In this document: positions 8,883-18,072 of the stretch, piece by piece
How positions within the stretch are numbered: the first letter of the stretch is position 1
How the letters are laid out: the number at the start of each line of letters is the position of its first letter
Assembly (NCBI GenBank): GCA_016219355.1
Contig: JACRNF010000029.1
Coordinates: 1 to 54,650, forward strand
Length of the DNA stretch: 54,650 nucleotides
From: Chlamydiota bacterium
Lineage (GTDB): Bacteria; Chlamydiota; Chlamydiia; Chlamydiales; SM23-39
Direction of reading: 5' to 3'
Notes under the pieces: generated by a model
Databases searched by the model: none
What the model was told of the DNA's origin: nothing
What the model saw: the letters and a program-made list of their open reading frames with translations, nothing else
Program-made: the position numbers and the translations under genes

Positions 8883-9512
8883 TCAAGCTTTAGGGCTTTT
8901 TAAATACAAAAGATCGATTTTAGAGGCTCTGGAAAAATCCTTTTTTTGAAATTTTTTGTTGGTGATTTCTATAATATGCTTGGGATCATAAGCTCTTTTT
9001 TCAATTTTCACTCCTTTAAAAATATCATTTATCCCAATGAGGCTGTTTTCAGGGATAATTACAGTGAAGTCTAAAATAATTTTGCTTAACTCCTCTTTGG
9101 TGACAAGCTTTGGGGTTTCATAAGCAATCTCATCTTTTTTCTTTTCCCCATTTAAAATAAAAAATTCATCGCTTCGAGCGTCTAAGACTGTTATAAATTT
9201 TCCTTCATTTTGGGGAATATAGCCCATCAGAGAGGGAAAAGTGATTATAGGAATTTTTTTAACATAGCAAAGGGCTTGGACAATAGAGGCTCCCACCCTT
9301 AGACCAGTAAAAGAGCCGGGCCCTATTGATACGGCTATGTAGGAGAGGTTGTCCAAAGAAATGTTTTCTTTTTGCATTAGGTTAGAAAGCTCTAAAGATA
9401 GATTTTGAGATAGGGGGGCGGTTTGCTTAATTAGGATAATGATGGGTTTTTCGTTGCTAACATAGATTAAGTAGCAAATATCTTGGGAAGTATCTAAAAT
9501 TAATGCTTGCAT
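8883..9512 (-). CDS. tsaB: tRNA threonylcarbamoyladenosine biosynthesis protein TsaB
   Basis: A 209-residue ASKHA-fold protein that acts with TsaD and TsaE to transfer the threonylcarbamoyl group to A37 of ANN-decoding tRNAs. The N-terminal beta strand with the LILDTS start and the diagnostic VSIGPGSFTGLRVGASI segment near residues 62-78 identify the family. The C-terminal half is more diverged, as is common for TsaB. It is transcribed away from lon, matching the Chlamydia CT343/CT344 arrangement, and heads the tsaB-rpsU-dnaJ group. Confidence 0.93.
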   Translation of the reverse strand: MQALILDTSQDICYLIYVSNEKPIIILIKQTAPLSQNLSLELSNLMQKENISLDNLSYIAVSIGPGSFTGLRVGASIVQALCYVKKIPIITFPSLMGYIPQNEGKFITVLDARSDEFFILNGEKKKDEIAYETPKLVTKEELSKIILDFTVIIPENSLIGINDIFKGVKIEKRAYDPKHIIEITNKKFQKKDFSRASKIDLLYLKSPKA

Positions 9513-9523
9513 AAAGTATTATT

Positions 9524-9553
9524 TGACATTCAAAATGTAAATTTTGCATAAAA
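9524..9553 (+). promoter_or_regulatory. Candidate sigma-70-type promoter for lon
   Basis: A perfect TTGACA at 9524-9529 is followed after 18 bases by CATAAA (four of six -10 bases) in the tsaB-lon divergent spacer, about 95 bases before the lon start. A second weaker option, TTGCAT followed by TTATAG, lies just downstream. No heat-shock operator (CIRCE) was seen. Confidence 0.4.
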
Positions 9554-9649
9554 AGCTTAGAATTTATTATAGCAAAGAGTATAAAAAAGCTGTAGCTCAA
9601 ATTTACTCAGAAATGATAAATTATAAAGATTAATTTTAAGGAGACTTGC

Positions 9650-12154
9650 TTGATAGACGATAATAATAATCAAAATCCACCTGAAGAAGAGTATATTTCA
9701 ATACCTTCAAAAGAAGAGACTATTACTGATAGAAAAGATGTTACAATCGGAGCTCCTTATCCTGAGCAGCTATTTATTCTGCCGTTGAATAAACGTCCTT
9801 TTTTTCCCGGCATGGCAGCTCCCATATTGATCGAACCCGGTTCTTTTTATGAAGTTTTAAAAATTGTTGCTAAAACTACCCACAAATGTTTGGCCCTTTT
9901 TCTAACTAAAAAAGAGAACGCCAACATCTATAAGCTTAATCCCGAAGATATTCATGATGTTGGTATCGTTGCAAGAATTTTAAGAATTATTCCTCTTGAG
10001 CAAGGTGGAGCGCAAGTCGTTTTTAATATGGAAAAAAGAATTTCCATAAAAGAAATTGTAAAAGGAAAATATTTAAGCGCTAAGGTTGAGTATCATGACG
10101 ATCCTCCGCTTAGTCAATTGCCAAGAGAGTTAAAAGCTTATTCCATCAGCATTATTACAACTATCAAAGAGCTCTTAAAATTAAATCCTTTGTTTAAAGA
10201 AGAGCTGCAAATCTTTTTGAGCCACTCCGATTTTACCGAACCGGGTAGGCTCGCCGATTTTGCAGTTGCTTTGACTACCGCCACAAGAGAGGAATTGCAA
10301 GAAGTGCTGGCTGCCTTTGATCTGCAAAAGAGAATTGATAAAGCTCTCTTGATTTTGAAAAAAGAATTAGATCTTAGCAAACTGCAAACCAGCATCAATC
10401 AAAGAATCGAAGCGACCATTTCCAAAGCCCAGCGAGAATTTTTCTTAAGAGAACAGCTTAAGGCCATTAAAAAAGAGCTTGGAGTTGAAAAAGATGACAA
10501 GACAAGCGACTTGGAAAAATTTGCAGCTAGAATAAAAGATAAAAAAGTTCCTGAACATGTTTTAAAAGTCATCAAAGAAGAAACTGATAAATTAAGTGCT
10601 TTGGAGCTCCATTCTCCTGAATATGCAGTTTGCCGAAATTATTTGGATTGGCTAACAGTAGTTCCATGGGGAACCTTCAGCAAAGAATCCCACGACTTGA
10701 CCAAAGCCGAGAAAATTTTAGAAAAAGATCACTACGGCTTAAAAGATATCAAAGAACGAATTTTGGAATTTATTGGCGTTGGCAAGCTATCCGGAGGGGT
10801 TAAAGGAAGTATTATATGTTTGGTAGGGCCTCCAGGGGTTGGTAAAACTTCGGTTGGTAAAAGTATTGCCAGGGCTTTAAATCGAAATTTTTATCGCTTT
10901 TCGGTTGGCGGAATGCGCGATGAAGCTGAGATCAAAGGACATAGAAGAACCTATATTGGCGCTATGCCGGGAAAAATGATCCAAGCTTTAAAAAACACCC
11001 AAACCATGAATCCGGTCATCATGATAGATGAAGTGGACAAGATGGGGATAAGCTATCAAGGAGATCCTGCATCGGCTCTTTTGGAAGTTCTTGATCCGGA
11101 ACAAAATAAAGAATTTTCCGATCATTATCTTGATGTTGCTACTGATTTATCCAATGTCTTGTTTATTGTAACGGCGAATGTCCTGGATACCATTCCTGAG
11201 CCTTTGAAAGATAGAATGGAGATCATGCGCCTTAGCGGCTATATTCAAGCAGAGAAAATTGAAATTGCTAAAAAGTATTTGATTCCTCGCAACCGCGACA
11301 ATATGGGGCTCAAAGTTACTAATGTGATATTTACCAATGGTTCTTTGGCTAAAATTGCGGATGCCTATGCAAGAGAAGCCGGGGTTAGATCGTTGGAAAA
11401 CAATATTAAAAAGATCATGCGTAAAATTGCTTTGAAAGTTGCTAAAGAAAAAGAAAAGAAAAAAACCATACCTCAAGTGGTTATTACTGAGAATAATGTT
11501 AAAGATTATCTTGGTAAGCCCATCTTTACTAGCGATATTTATTATGAAAAAACTCCTATTGGAGTTTGTACCGGAATGGCTTGGACCGCTTTGGGCGGAA
11601 CTACGATTTACGTAGAAGCTATCAAAGCCCAAGCGGAAAAAACTGAAATGAAATTGACCGGTCAAGCGGGCGATGTTATGAAAGAGTCTTGTCAGATTGC
11701 CTGGAGTTTTGTCAACAGCAACGTTGAAAAGTTTGCCAAAGGGATACCATTTTTTGAAAAGTCTTTAGTGCACATTCATATACCTGAGGGGGCAACTCCT
11801 AAAGATGGCCCATCGGCCGGTATAACCATGGTAACTGCTTTATTTTCTTTGCTTTTGGACGTTCCTGTTACTAATAGTTTGGCGATGACGGGAGAGATTA
11901 CCCTAACCGGTAGGGTTTTACCTATTGGTGGCTTAAAAGAAAAATTGATTGCTGCCAAAAGGGCAAACATTAAAAATCTCATTTTCCCCAAAGAAAATGT
12001 GAGAGATTATGATGAGCTTGATGCATACATTAAAAAAGGATTAACAATCCATTTCGTTGAAAATTATGACGAAGTGTTTAAGATTGCTTTTCCTAAGGAA
12101 AAAATACATGAGCTTCGAAAAGTTTTATCAAAAAAAGATCATAAATCCAAGTGA
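9650..12154 (+). CDS. lon: ATP-dependent protease La (Lon)
   Basis: An 834-residue AAA+ serine protease that degrades misfolded and regulatory proteins in the cytoplasm. It has an N-terminal substrate-recognition domain (from about residue 40), a coiled-coil region (about 230-300), Walker A GPPGVGKTS near residue 393, Walker B VIMIDEVDKM near 460, and the protease domain with catalytic Ser in DGPSAGI (about 722) and Lys in GGLKEKLIAAKRA (about 765). The start is TTG 9650, supported by a strong AAGGAG seven bases upstream. Its end overlaps the next gene by 47 bases, indicating an operon with the sugar nucleotidyltransferase and rhomboid genes. Length and motifs are normal. Confidence 0.98.
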   Translation: MIDDNNNQNPPEEEYISIPSKEETITDRKDVTIGAPYPEQLFILPLNKRPFFPGMAAPILIEPGSFYEVLKIVAKTTHKCLALFLTKKENANIYKLNPEDIHDVGIVARILRIIPLEQGGAQVVFNMEKRISIKEIVKGKYLSAKVEYHDDPPLSQLPRELKAYSISIITTIKELLKLNPLFKEELQIFLSHSDFTEPGRLADFAVALTTATREELQEVLAAFDLQKRIDKALLILKKELDLSKLQTSINQRIEATISKAQREFFLREQLKAIKKELGVEKDDKTSDLEKFAARIKDKKVPEHVLKVIKEETDKLSALELHSPEYAVCRNYLDWLTVVPWGTFSKESHDLTKAEKILEKDHYGLKDIKERILEFIGVGKLSGGVKGSIICLVGPPGVGKTSVGKSIARALNRNFYRFSVGGMRDEAEIKGHRRTYIGAMPGKMIQALKNTQTMNPVIMIDEVDKMGISYQGDPASALLEVLDPEQNKEFSDHYLDVATDLSNVLFIVTANVLDTIPEPLKDRMEIMRLSGYIQAEKIEIAKKYLIPRNRDNMGLKVTNVIFTNGSLAKIADAYAREAGVRSLENNIKKIMRKIALKVAKEKEKKKTIPQVVITENNVKDYLGKPIFTSDIYYEKTPIGVCTGMAWTALGGTTIYVEAIKAQAEKTEMKLTGQAGDVMKESCQIAWSFVNSNVEKFAKGIPFFEKSLVHIHIPEGATPKDGPSAGITMVTALFSLLLDVPVTNSLAMTGEITLTGRVLPIGGLKEKLIAAKRANIKNLIFPKENVRDYDELDAYIKKGLTIHFVENYDEVFKIAFPKEKIHELRKVLSKKDHKSK

Positions 12155-12599
12155 TCTGACGCAAAAAATAGAAGAACTTAAGGCGGCAAAAAAAACTATT
12201 GCCACTTTAAATGGTTCTTTTGATCTTTTGCATGCCGGACATTTGCACATTATTTATGAGGCCTCATGTCAAGCGGATGTTTTGATTGTAGCTTTAAATA
12301 CAGACGATTCGATCAAAAGATATAAAAATGTTAAAAGACCGATTATTCCTTTGGAATATCGCTTAGCAATGATGAGCGCTCTTGCCTTTGTAGATTATGT
12401 AACTTATTTTGACGAGACCGATCCCATAAAAATCTTATCAATTATAAAGCCAAACGTCCATGTCAATGGGGCCGAATATGGGGAAAATTGTATTGAAGCC
12501 GAAACGGTGAGGGCAAACGGTGGTAAAATCCATATAGTTAAGTTAAAAGAAGGGCTTTCCACATCTAAAATTTTAGAAAAGATCAAAACATGCGTATAG
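12108..12599 (+). CDS. Heptose-1-phosphate adenylyltransferase-like (RfaE2/HldE C-domain) protein
   Basis: A cytidylyltransferase-fold nucleotidyltransferase of 163 residues. The signature TLNGSFDLLHAGHL (HxGH at about residues 42-45) and the downstream NTDDSIKRYK and LSTSKILEKI segments match the adenylyltransferase half of HldE. The sugar-kinase half is absent, as in organisms with separate HldA/HldC-type proteins. The frame is open upstream to 12057, but ATG 12108 is chosen because AAGGA lies nine bases before it and homology begins near there. It overlaps the lon coding end by 47 bases and the rhomboid start by 10 bases. It may make ADP-heptose or another activated sugar; substrate specificity is not certain from sequence. 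Confidence 0.85.
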   Translation: MSFEKFYQKKIINPSDLTQKIEELKAAKKTIATLNGSFDLLHAGHLHIIYEASCQADVLIVALNTDDSIKRYKNVKRPIIPLEYRLAMMSALAFVDYVTYFDETDPIKILSIIKPNVHVNGAEYGENCIEAETVRANGGKIHIVKLKEGLSTSKILEKIKTCV

Positions 12600-13732
12600 T
12601 TGGCAATTTTTCTAAAGAAAATCATGCGAAAAGATTTTCTGTGTTTTTAAGACATGAAGGGATCGAGAACTCAATTGAAATTCAATTCGACCCCGAAAAA
12701 AAAGTCTCTAATTATACTATTTGGGTGCTTAATGAAGATGAGCTTGAGATAGCAAAACTTTTATTAAGCGATTTTTTAGAAAATCCCGATGATGATAAAT
12801 TTAGAGTATCTTTTTCAAAAGAGCCATCACAAGAAAAAGAAGAGCCCTATGAACAACTTGAAAGGCCCCATTTTTTAAAAATAAATTATCCTTTTAAATA
12901 CACCTATTTCATCATCCTTTTATGCACATTTCTTTTTATCATCGATACTTTTCAAGCGAAATACCTTGAAAAAAAATATAACCTAAAGCAGATGATTTTG
13001 TTGACTCCACTTCAAACAGCTCTCTTATTTGATGTTACCAAGTCAAGGACTGAACTGGATAATGTGATTATTCAATATCATTTAGACTCTGAAGAAATGT
13101 TAAAAAACCCACCTCCGGACGCTCTGCATGCCCTAACAGAGGTTGATAGAATACCTGAGTGGATAGGGCTCTATGATATTTTGCTTGAAAAGATCAAAGT
13201 AAAAACGGACTTTAAAACTCTTTTTGGTGTCCCTTATTTTGAAAAAATACACCAAGGAGAATTTTGGCGGCTTTTAACACCTGTTTTTTTACATGGCGGC
13301 ATTTTACATATTTTGTTCAATATGCTTTGGGTCTTGATCTTAGGAAAGCAAATTGAGCCCAGGATCAGATTTTTAAGATATCTTTTATTGATACTTGCAA
13401 CTGCCACAATTTCTAATACAGCGCAGTATTTAATGTCAGGCCCTAATTTCGTTGGATATTCCGGAGTCATAACCGGTATGGCCGGATTTATTTGGTCTAG
13501 GCAAAAAATAGCCCCTTGGGAGGGATATCCCTTGCAAAAACCGATTATTAATTTTCTTGCGATCTTTATTTTGGCTGTTTTTGGCTTGCAGTTTGTTTCT
13601 TTTGTGTTAGAGCTTTTAAATATTCATCTTTTATCTGGTTTAATCATTGCCAATACCGCTCATATTGTTGGAGCTTTAGTTGGCATTATTCTTGGCAGAA
13701 TACCTTTTTTTGCCTGGAGGGTTGATGAGTGA
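12590..13732 (+). CDS. glpG: GlpG-type rhomboid intramembrane serine protease
   Basis: 380 residues. The N-terminal soluble GlpG-like domain (about 1-80) is followed by a transmembrane helix, a roughly 100-residue loop, and a six-helix rhomboid core. The core shows [12 protein letters not shown], the catalytic serine in [12 protein letters not shown] (Ser near 290) and the catalytic histidine in [11 protein letters not shown] (near 357). The active-site pair is intact. It cleaves membrane proteins within the bilayer; substrates are unknown. It overlaps the upstream gene by 10 bases and RNase Z by 8, so all are probably translated from one mRNA. Confidence 0.92.
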   Translation: MRIVGNFSKENHAKRFSVFLRHEGIENSIEIQFDPEKKVSNYTIWVLNEDELEIAKLLLSDFLENPDDDKFRVSFSKEPSQEKEEPYEQLERPHFLKINYPFKYTYFIILLCTFLFIIDTFQAKYLEKKYNLKQMILLTPLQTALLFDVTKSRTELDNVIIQYHLDSEEMLKNPPPDALHALTEVDRIPEWIGLYDILLEKIKVKTDFKTLFGVPYFEKIHQGEFWRLLTPVFLHGGILHILFNMLWVLILGKQIEPRIRFLRYLLLILATATISNTAQYLMSGPNFVGYSGVITGMAGFIWSRQKIAPWEGYPLQKPIINFLAIFILAVFGLQFVSFVLELLNIHLLSGLIIANTAHIVGALVGIILGRIPFFAWRVDE

Positions 13733-14630
13733 TAAAGATGTAATAATTTTAGGCACATCTTCTCAGCAGCCAACTCGTAAAAGAAGCCATGGGGCTTATC
13801 TAATCCGTTGGAATGAAGAGGGGCTTTTATTTGATCCTGGTGAAGGGACTCAAAGGCAGTTTATTTTTGCTAATATTGCGCCTACTACTGTCACTAGGAT
13901 TTTTGTAAGTCATTTTCATGGGGACCATTGCTTAGGGCTTGGTTCCATGCTTATGAGGCTAAATTTGGACAAAGTGCCCCATCCTGTTCACTGTTATTTT
14001 CCAAGGTCGGGAAAAAAAAATTTTGACGCTCTTCGTTATGGATGTTTGTATCATCAGACCATCCAAATAGTAGAACATCCGGTTACAAACGAAGGGATCG
14101 TTGAAGAGGATCATATTTTTAAAATTGAAGCGGCTTATTTAAATCACAGTGTTGAAGCTATCGGCTGGCGTATTACTGAAAAGGATAAGATTAAATTTGA
14201 TAGTGAAAAACTCAAAAAATTAGGAGTTGCTGGCCCTAATGTCTCTATTTTAGAGAAAAAAGGATCTATTCAAATTCAAGATAAAATGATTAAATTAGAA
14301 GAGGTCAGCTGGGTAAAAAAAGGGGAGAGCGTTGCGGTTGTGATGGACACCCTTTTTTGTAAAAATGCAATAGAGATAGCTAAAAATTGTAAAGTTTTAA
14401 TTTGCGAGAGCACTTATTTAGAAGAGCATAAAGAGCTTGCCAAAGAGTATATGCATATGACCGCTAAGGAAGCTGCGATCATTGCTAAAGAAGCTAATGT
14501 TGAGCTACTAATATTAACCCATTTTTCGGCAAGGTATCAAGATTTGTCATTATTTAAAAAAGAAGCTGAGGCCATTTTCCCAAATGTCATTGCGGCCGAA
14601 GATTTACAAAGAATCCCTTTCCTCAAGTAA
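13725..14630 (+). CDS. rnz: Ribonuclease Z (tRNA 3' endonuclease)
   Basis: A metallo-beta-lactamase-fold RNase Z of 301 residues that removes 3' trailers from tRNA precursors. The signature GEGTQRQF and the zinc motif HFHGDH (about residues 63-68) are intact, and further metal-ligand histidines and aspartates appear downstream ([21 protein letters not shown]). The frame is open from 13680, but ATG 13725 is chosen because TGGAGG lies five bases upstream and homology starts there ([13 protein letters not shown]). It overlaps the rhomboid gene by eight bases. The Chlamydia counterpart (CT346) also lies near lon. Confidence 0.95.
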   Translation: MSDKDVIILGTSSQQPTRKRSHGAYLIRWNEEGLLFDPGEGTQRQFIFANIAPTTVTRIFVSHFHGDHCLGLGSMLMRLNLDKVPHPVHCYFPRSGKKNFDALRYGCLYHQTIQIVEHPVTNEGIVEEDHIFKIEAAYLNHSVEAIGWRITEKDKIKFDSEKLKKLGVAGPNVSILEKKGSIQIQDKMIKLEEVSWVKKGESVAVVMDTLFCKNAIEIAKNCKVLICESTYLEEHKELAKEYMHMTAKEAAIIAKEANVELLILTHFSARYQDLSLFKKEAEAIFPNVIAAEDLQRIPFLK

Positions 14631-14634
14631 AAAC

Positions 14635-15429
14635 ATGATAATATCATTTCATAACCACTCTTTATACAGCGACGGCAAAAATAGCATAGAAGAGATTGTT
14701 TTAATGGCTGAAAAGCTAAAAGTAGATGCTTTGGGCATATCGGATCATTTTTGTTTAACTAAAAAAGATAAATTTTATCGATGGGCGATGCTAAGAAAGC
14801 ATCTGGATGCATATATCCAAGAAATTTTAGCTTTTAAAGATCATATCAATCCCAAAGTCTATTTAGGGCTAGAAGCTGACTATGTTGAAGGGATGGAGGG
14901 AGATTTAGCAAAAATCGTTAATTCAAAGCCCTTTGATTTTTTAATCGGCTCGGTCCATCTTGTAGATGATGTCGACATTGCTGACAAAGTTGAATTTAAT
15001 GCGATCAAGTATACCAATGATCAAAAAGAGATTGGGATAAAAAAATACTGGGACAGTGTTAGAAAAATGGCAGAGTCTAAAGTATTTAATATTGTTGGAC
15101 ACATTGATCTTTACAAAAAATTTGGACTTTATCCAGATGAAGATATATCAAAGGAGATTGATTTAGCTCTTCAGGCTATTTTAAAAGCCAACATGGCAAT
15201 CGAGGTGAATACTTCAGGGTATTTTGCAGGATGTAAAGAGCAATATCCGTCTGAAGCCATTTTAAAAAAAATTAAAGAATATAATATTCCGATAATTGTA
15301 AATGCTGACTCTCATGATGCTGAGCATTTATGTCGTGGTTATGAAACGGTTTATCCTCTATTAAAAAAATTAGGGTTTTCAAAACAGGTATATTTTATCA
15401 AACGTAAAATGGTTGTTACCGATCTTTAA
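14635..15429 (+). CDS. PHP-domain phosphoesterase (HisK histidinol-phosphatase-like)
   Basis: A 264-residue PHP-fold metal-dependent phosphoesterase. Metal-binding motifs are visible in order: FHNHSLYSDG at the N-terminus, ISDHF, LEADY, GSVHLVDD, VGHIDL and NADSHDAEHL near the C-terminus. It resembles the polymerase-and-histidinol-phosphatase family member HisK, but no histidine biosynthesis genes are nearby, so a general phosphatase role is possible. ATG 14635 starts four bases after the rnz stop; an upstream in-frame ATG at 14584 lies inside rnz and precedes the conserved start, so it was not used. Confidence 0.85.
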   Translation: MIISFHNHSLYSDGKNSIEEIVLMAEKLKVDALGISDHFCLTKKDKFYRWAMLRKHLDAYIQEILAFKDHINPKVYLGLEADYVEGMEGDLAKIVNSKPFDFLIGSVHLVDDVDIADKVEFNAIKYTNDQKEIGIKKYWDSVRKMAESKVFNIVGHIDLYKKFGLYPDEDISKEIDLALQAILKANMAIEVNTSGYFAGCKEQYPSEAILKKIKEYNIPIIVNADSHDAEHLCRGYETVYPLLKKLGFSKQVYFIKRKMVVTDL

Positions 15430-15465
15430 TAGAAATAATTTAATCAATCTTAGGAGGATAATTTA

Positions 15466-15756
15466 ATGTTAGATATATCAGTAGTTTTAGAGCGTCACCC
15501 ATATTTTTTTATGGCTGGATTAACTGGAGCGTTATTTGGGTCTGATTTTTCTTCAAGACCGGACCTAAAAAGTCGAATATTAGGTCTGATCTTGAATTTT
15601 TTTTTATGGGCTAACGTGTACTATGCACTATTTGGCTCTGACTCCTATATTGAATCTTACAAAGAAATAATAAAAAAAGGTTCCAAATCTCAACAATTTA
15701 CTCAAAACGCGTTAGCTATCTTATTAGGACGGGAAATAATACCGGAGCATGCATGA
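15466..15756 (+). CDS. Small hypothetical membrane-associated protein
   Basis: 96 residues with two hydrophobic stretches, about 12-27 (PYFFMAGLTGALFG) and about 37-55 (ILGLILNFFLWANVYYALFG), and a short polar C-terminus. A strong AGGAGG ribosome-binding site lies 10 bases before the ATG, which is good evidence that it is translated. It is probably the last gene of the lon-led run, since a weak terminator-like hairpin follows. I do not recognise the family. It could be a small inner-membrane or inclusion-related protein; nothing further can be said. Confidence 0.65.
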   Translation: MLDISVVLERHPYFFMAGLTGALFGSDFSSRPDLKSRILGLILNFFLWANVYYALFGSDSYIESYKEIIKKGSKSQQFTQNALAILLGREIIPEHA

Positions 15757-15832
15757 AATTAACAATTGCTGTCGTCTAACTATAAATCTGCAATCATTTT
15801 TAAAGTTACCAAAAAAAATTTAGCCTTTTTCA

Positions 15833-15862
15833 AAAAAATTAAGCCTGAAAGTAGGCCTTTTA
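15833..15862 (+). terminator. Weak terminator-like hairpin
   Basis: An A-rich tract precedes AAGCCT, a six-base loop and AGGCCTTTT, followed by more T. The stem is short but sits about 80 bases downstream of the last gene of the lon run, where termination is expected. Confidence 0.35.
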
Positions 15863-15939
15863 GATACAAGTTTTTCTACAAAAAGTTAATTTTTATAACA
15901 TATTTGTCCTTAGGCGGTTATGAAATTCTTGTATAAAAT

Positions 15940-15980
15940 AGGTAGGTGTTTTATACTTAGGATGTATAAAAGACCAACCT
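15940..15980. promoter_or_regulatory. Imperfect inverted repeat just upstream of the AAA/DUF4143 gene
   Basis: AGGTAGGTGTTTTATA and TATAAAAGACCAACCT form two 16-base arms (14 of 16 complementary) around a nine-base loop, ending 10 bases before the ATG at 15990. The right arm contains a TATAAA. Its position suggests an operator, or a transcript hairpin affecting translation; the gene has no Shine-Dalgarno sequence of its own. Confidence 0.45.
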
Positions 15981-15989
15981 GTTTCATAC

Positions 15990-17339
15990 ATGGAAAGAGA
16001 ATTAAAAAAAGTATTAATTAAATGGAAAAATAGCCCTTTAAGAGCTCCTCTTATTGTCAGAGGTGCTAGGCAGGTTGGGAAAACCTATATTATTCAAGAT
16101 TTTGGAAAAAGCGAATTTAAAGATATAGTAACAATTAATTTTGAAACATCATCCACTTTTCACCGCTGCTTTGATGTAATGGACGCTGTTGCTATTATCA
16201 ACGAGATCGAACTCATTTTAAACATTCGTATTATCCCTCAGGAAACTTTGCTTTTTTTAGATGAGATCCAGCAATGTCCAAAAGCGTTGCAAGCTCTAAG
16301 ATATTTTAAGGAAAACCTACCCGATTTACATGTTATAGCAGCCGGTTCTTTATTGGAATTTGCTTTACATGATGATGACTTTTCCTTTCCGGTAGGCAGA
16401 GTGCAATTTGTTAGATTCTATCCACTCTCTTTTGAAGAATATCTACATGCTTGCAAAGAAACGTCTTTGAAAGAAAAATTATATGAATTTGATTTGAAAT
16501 CTTTGCCTCCTGCATCGTTGCATCTGCATTTAATGAACCGCATAAACGAATATTTTGTTGTTGGAGGAATGCCATCGGTAGTACTTGCGTATTTAAACAC
16601 ACGTTCATTTTTAGAAGCTAAATATGTTCAAAAAGGCCTATGGGATTCTTTTGAAAATGATTTTGGCAAATATGCCCAAAAGTTTCAGCATCGCCATCTT
16701 AAAAAGATATTTACTGAAGTTCCCAGGCTTATAGGATCTCATGTAAAATATAGCAGAATCGATCCTGATTTGCCCAATCCGGCAAGAGATATGAAACGAG
16801 CTATCGAACTTTTAAAATTGGCAGGACTATTGCATGTGATTTCAGCCTCATCAGCAGGATCGGTTCCTTTGCTTTATGGGTTAAAAGAAAATATTTTCAA
16901 AATGATATTTTTAGATATTGGGCTAGTTGAACAAGCTATGAATATTGATCCAAATTTTCCCGGATTGATGAGCGGACCATTAGCTGAACAGTTTGTCGGA
17001 CAAGAATTTTTAGCTACGTCAGATCCTTTTCTGGAAACAAAACTTTTTTTTTGGACACGTGAGCAAAGCTCGGCCGAGGTTGATTATCTGATTGAACATA
17101 AAGGGATTATTTATCCCATCGAAGTCAAATCTGGGACTTCGGGCAAACTAAAATCTTTGCAAATCTTTTTAAACGAAAAAAAAGCTCCTTTCGGAATAAA
17201 AATTTCTCAAGAGCCGCTCAATTTTTCAAAAAACATTCTTTCCGTCCCTTTTTATCTTATCGCTCATTTAAGAAGATTGATAGATTCTATTAACAGACAA
17301 AACGGCTCTTTAGATAACCTAAAAAAAATACTTATATAA
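15990..17339 (+). CDS. AAA-family ATPase with DUF4143 domain
   Basis: 449 residues. Walker A GARQVGKT lies at residues 25-32 and Walker B LLFLDEIQQCP near 88-98 (AAA_14 type). A C-terminal DUF4143 region carries nuclease-like motifs (SSAEVDYLIEHKG, PIEVKSG), an arrangement seen in PD-(D/E)xK folds. This family is common in bacteria and archaea, often in mobile or repeated copies, and its function is unclear. The gene has no ribosome-binding site but is preceded by an inverted repeat. It converges with the rRNA methyltransferase gene, overlapping by eight bases. Confidence 0.88.
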   Translation: MERELKKVLIKWKNSPLRAPLIVRGARQVGKTYIIQDFGKSEFKDIVTINFETSSTFHRCFDVMDAVAIINEIELILNIRIIPQETLLFLDEIQQCPKALQALRYFKENLPDLHVIAAGSLLEFALHDDDFSFPVGRVQFVRFYPLSFEEYLHACKETSLKEKLYEFDLKSLPPASLHLHLMNRINEYFVVGGMPSVVLAYLNTRSFLEAKYVQKGLWDSFENDFGKYAQKFQHRHLKKIFTEVPRLIGSHVKYSRIDPDLPNPARDMKRAIELLKLAGLLHVISASSAGSVPLLYGLKENIFKMIFLDIGLVEQAMNIDPNFPGLMSGPLAEQFVGQEFLATSDPFLETKLFFWTREQSSAEVDYLIEHKGIIYPIEVKSGTSGKLKSLQIFLNEKKAPFGIKISQEPLNFSKNILSVPFYLIAHLRRLIDSINRQNGSLDNLKKILI

Positions 17340-18069
17340 TTTTTATTTGTCTTCTAATCTCAGATGCCGCAATAGAAAATGCGCAGGCGACATTAATAGA
17401 ATTTTTAATCCCAAGCATTGGTATTTGGAGGATATAATCAAGCTTATTTAAAACCGGATCCGAAATACCATATTCTTCATTGCCAAAAATCAGAGTAAAT
17501 TTTTCCGGAAAAATAAAATCATAAAGAGAAATAGCCTCTAAACTAGTATCAAAACCAATGAGCGGTCTTGTAAGATTTTCGATAGCAACATTGTTGTAGC
17601 AACTGACGTGTTTTGATGAGCCCATGGCAGTCTTGGTCACCTTTTCATTGTCAACAAATGGGGTTTTTTCAGAAAAGTAAATGGAGCCTATTCTTAGCGC
17701 TTCGTTGGTGCGGAGTATGCTTCCTACATTGTATGCCGAGCGAATATTGTCTAAATAAATGCAATTTTCTAAAAAAGGGGCCTTGGCCTCTTTATCTTGA
17801 GTCGTTAAGGTTGGTAAAAGATTGTGCTCTCTTAAGTTCATTTTAGCCATTTTTAAATGAAAGTGATATTGATCTGAAACCTCTTTTAGATTTTTAGGAT
17901 AAAATGGCTCAATATTCATCCAATGAAGAAATGAAAGGTATTTTTCAACTTTATCAGGGGATTCTTTTTGTTGAAGCAAATCCTCATAAATCGATTTTAA
18001 AAGCTCCAAACATTTTTTATGCTGAAGCGGGAGTTCAAAAGCAAAAAATTTTCTTTTTGTGAAGTTCAT
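17332..18069 (-). CDS. SpoU/TrmH-family RNA 2'-O-methyltransferase
   Basis: A 245-residue SPOUT-fold enzyme. The trefoil-knot AdoMet-binding motifs are visible: NIRSAYNVGSILRTNEAL (motif 1), LIFGNEEYGIS (motif 2) and IPMLGIKNSINVACAFSIA (motif 3). A helical N-terminal region of about 100 residues precedes the catalytic domain. The target RNA cannot be predicted. The gene follows the ABC-F gene on the same strand with a three-base gap, so the two are probably co-transcribed. Confidence 0.88.
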   Translation of the reverse strand: MNFTKRKFFAFELPLQHKKCLELLKSIYEDLLQQKESPDKVEKYLSFLHWMNIEPFYPKNLKEVSDQYHFHLKMAKMNLREHNLLPTLTTQDKEAKAPFLENCIYLDNIRSAYNVGSILRTNEALRIGSIYFSEKTPFVDNEKVTKTAMGSSKHVSCYNNVAIENLTRPLIGFDTSLEAISLYDFIFPEKFTLIFGNEEYGISDPVLNKLDYILQIPMLGIKNSINVACAFSIAASEIRRQIKII

Positions 18070-18072
18070 GGA

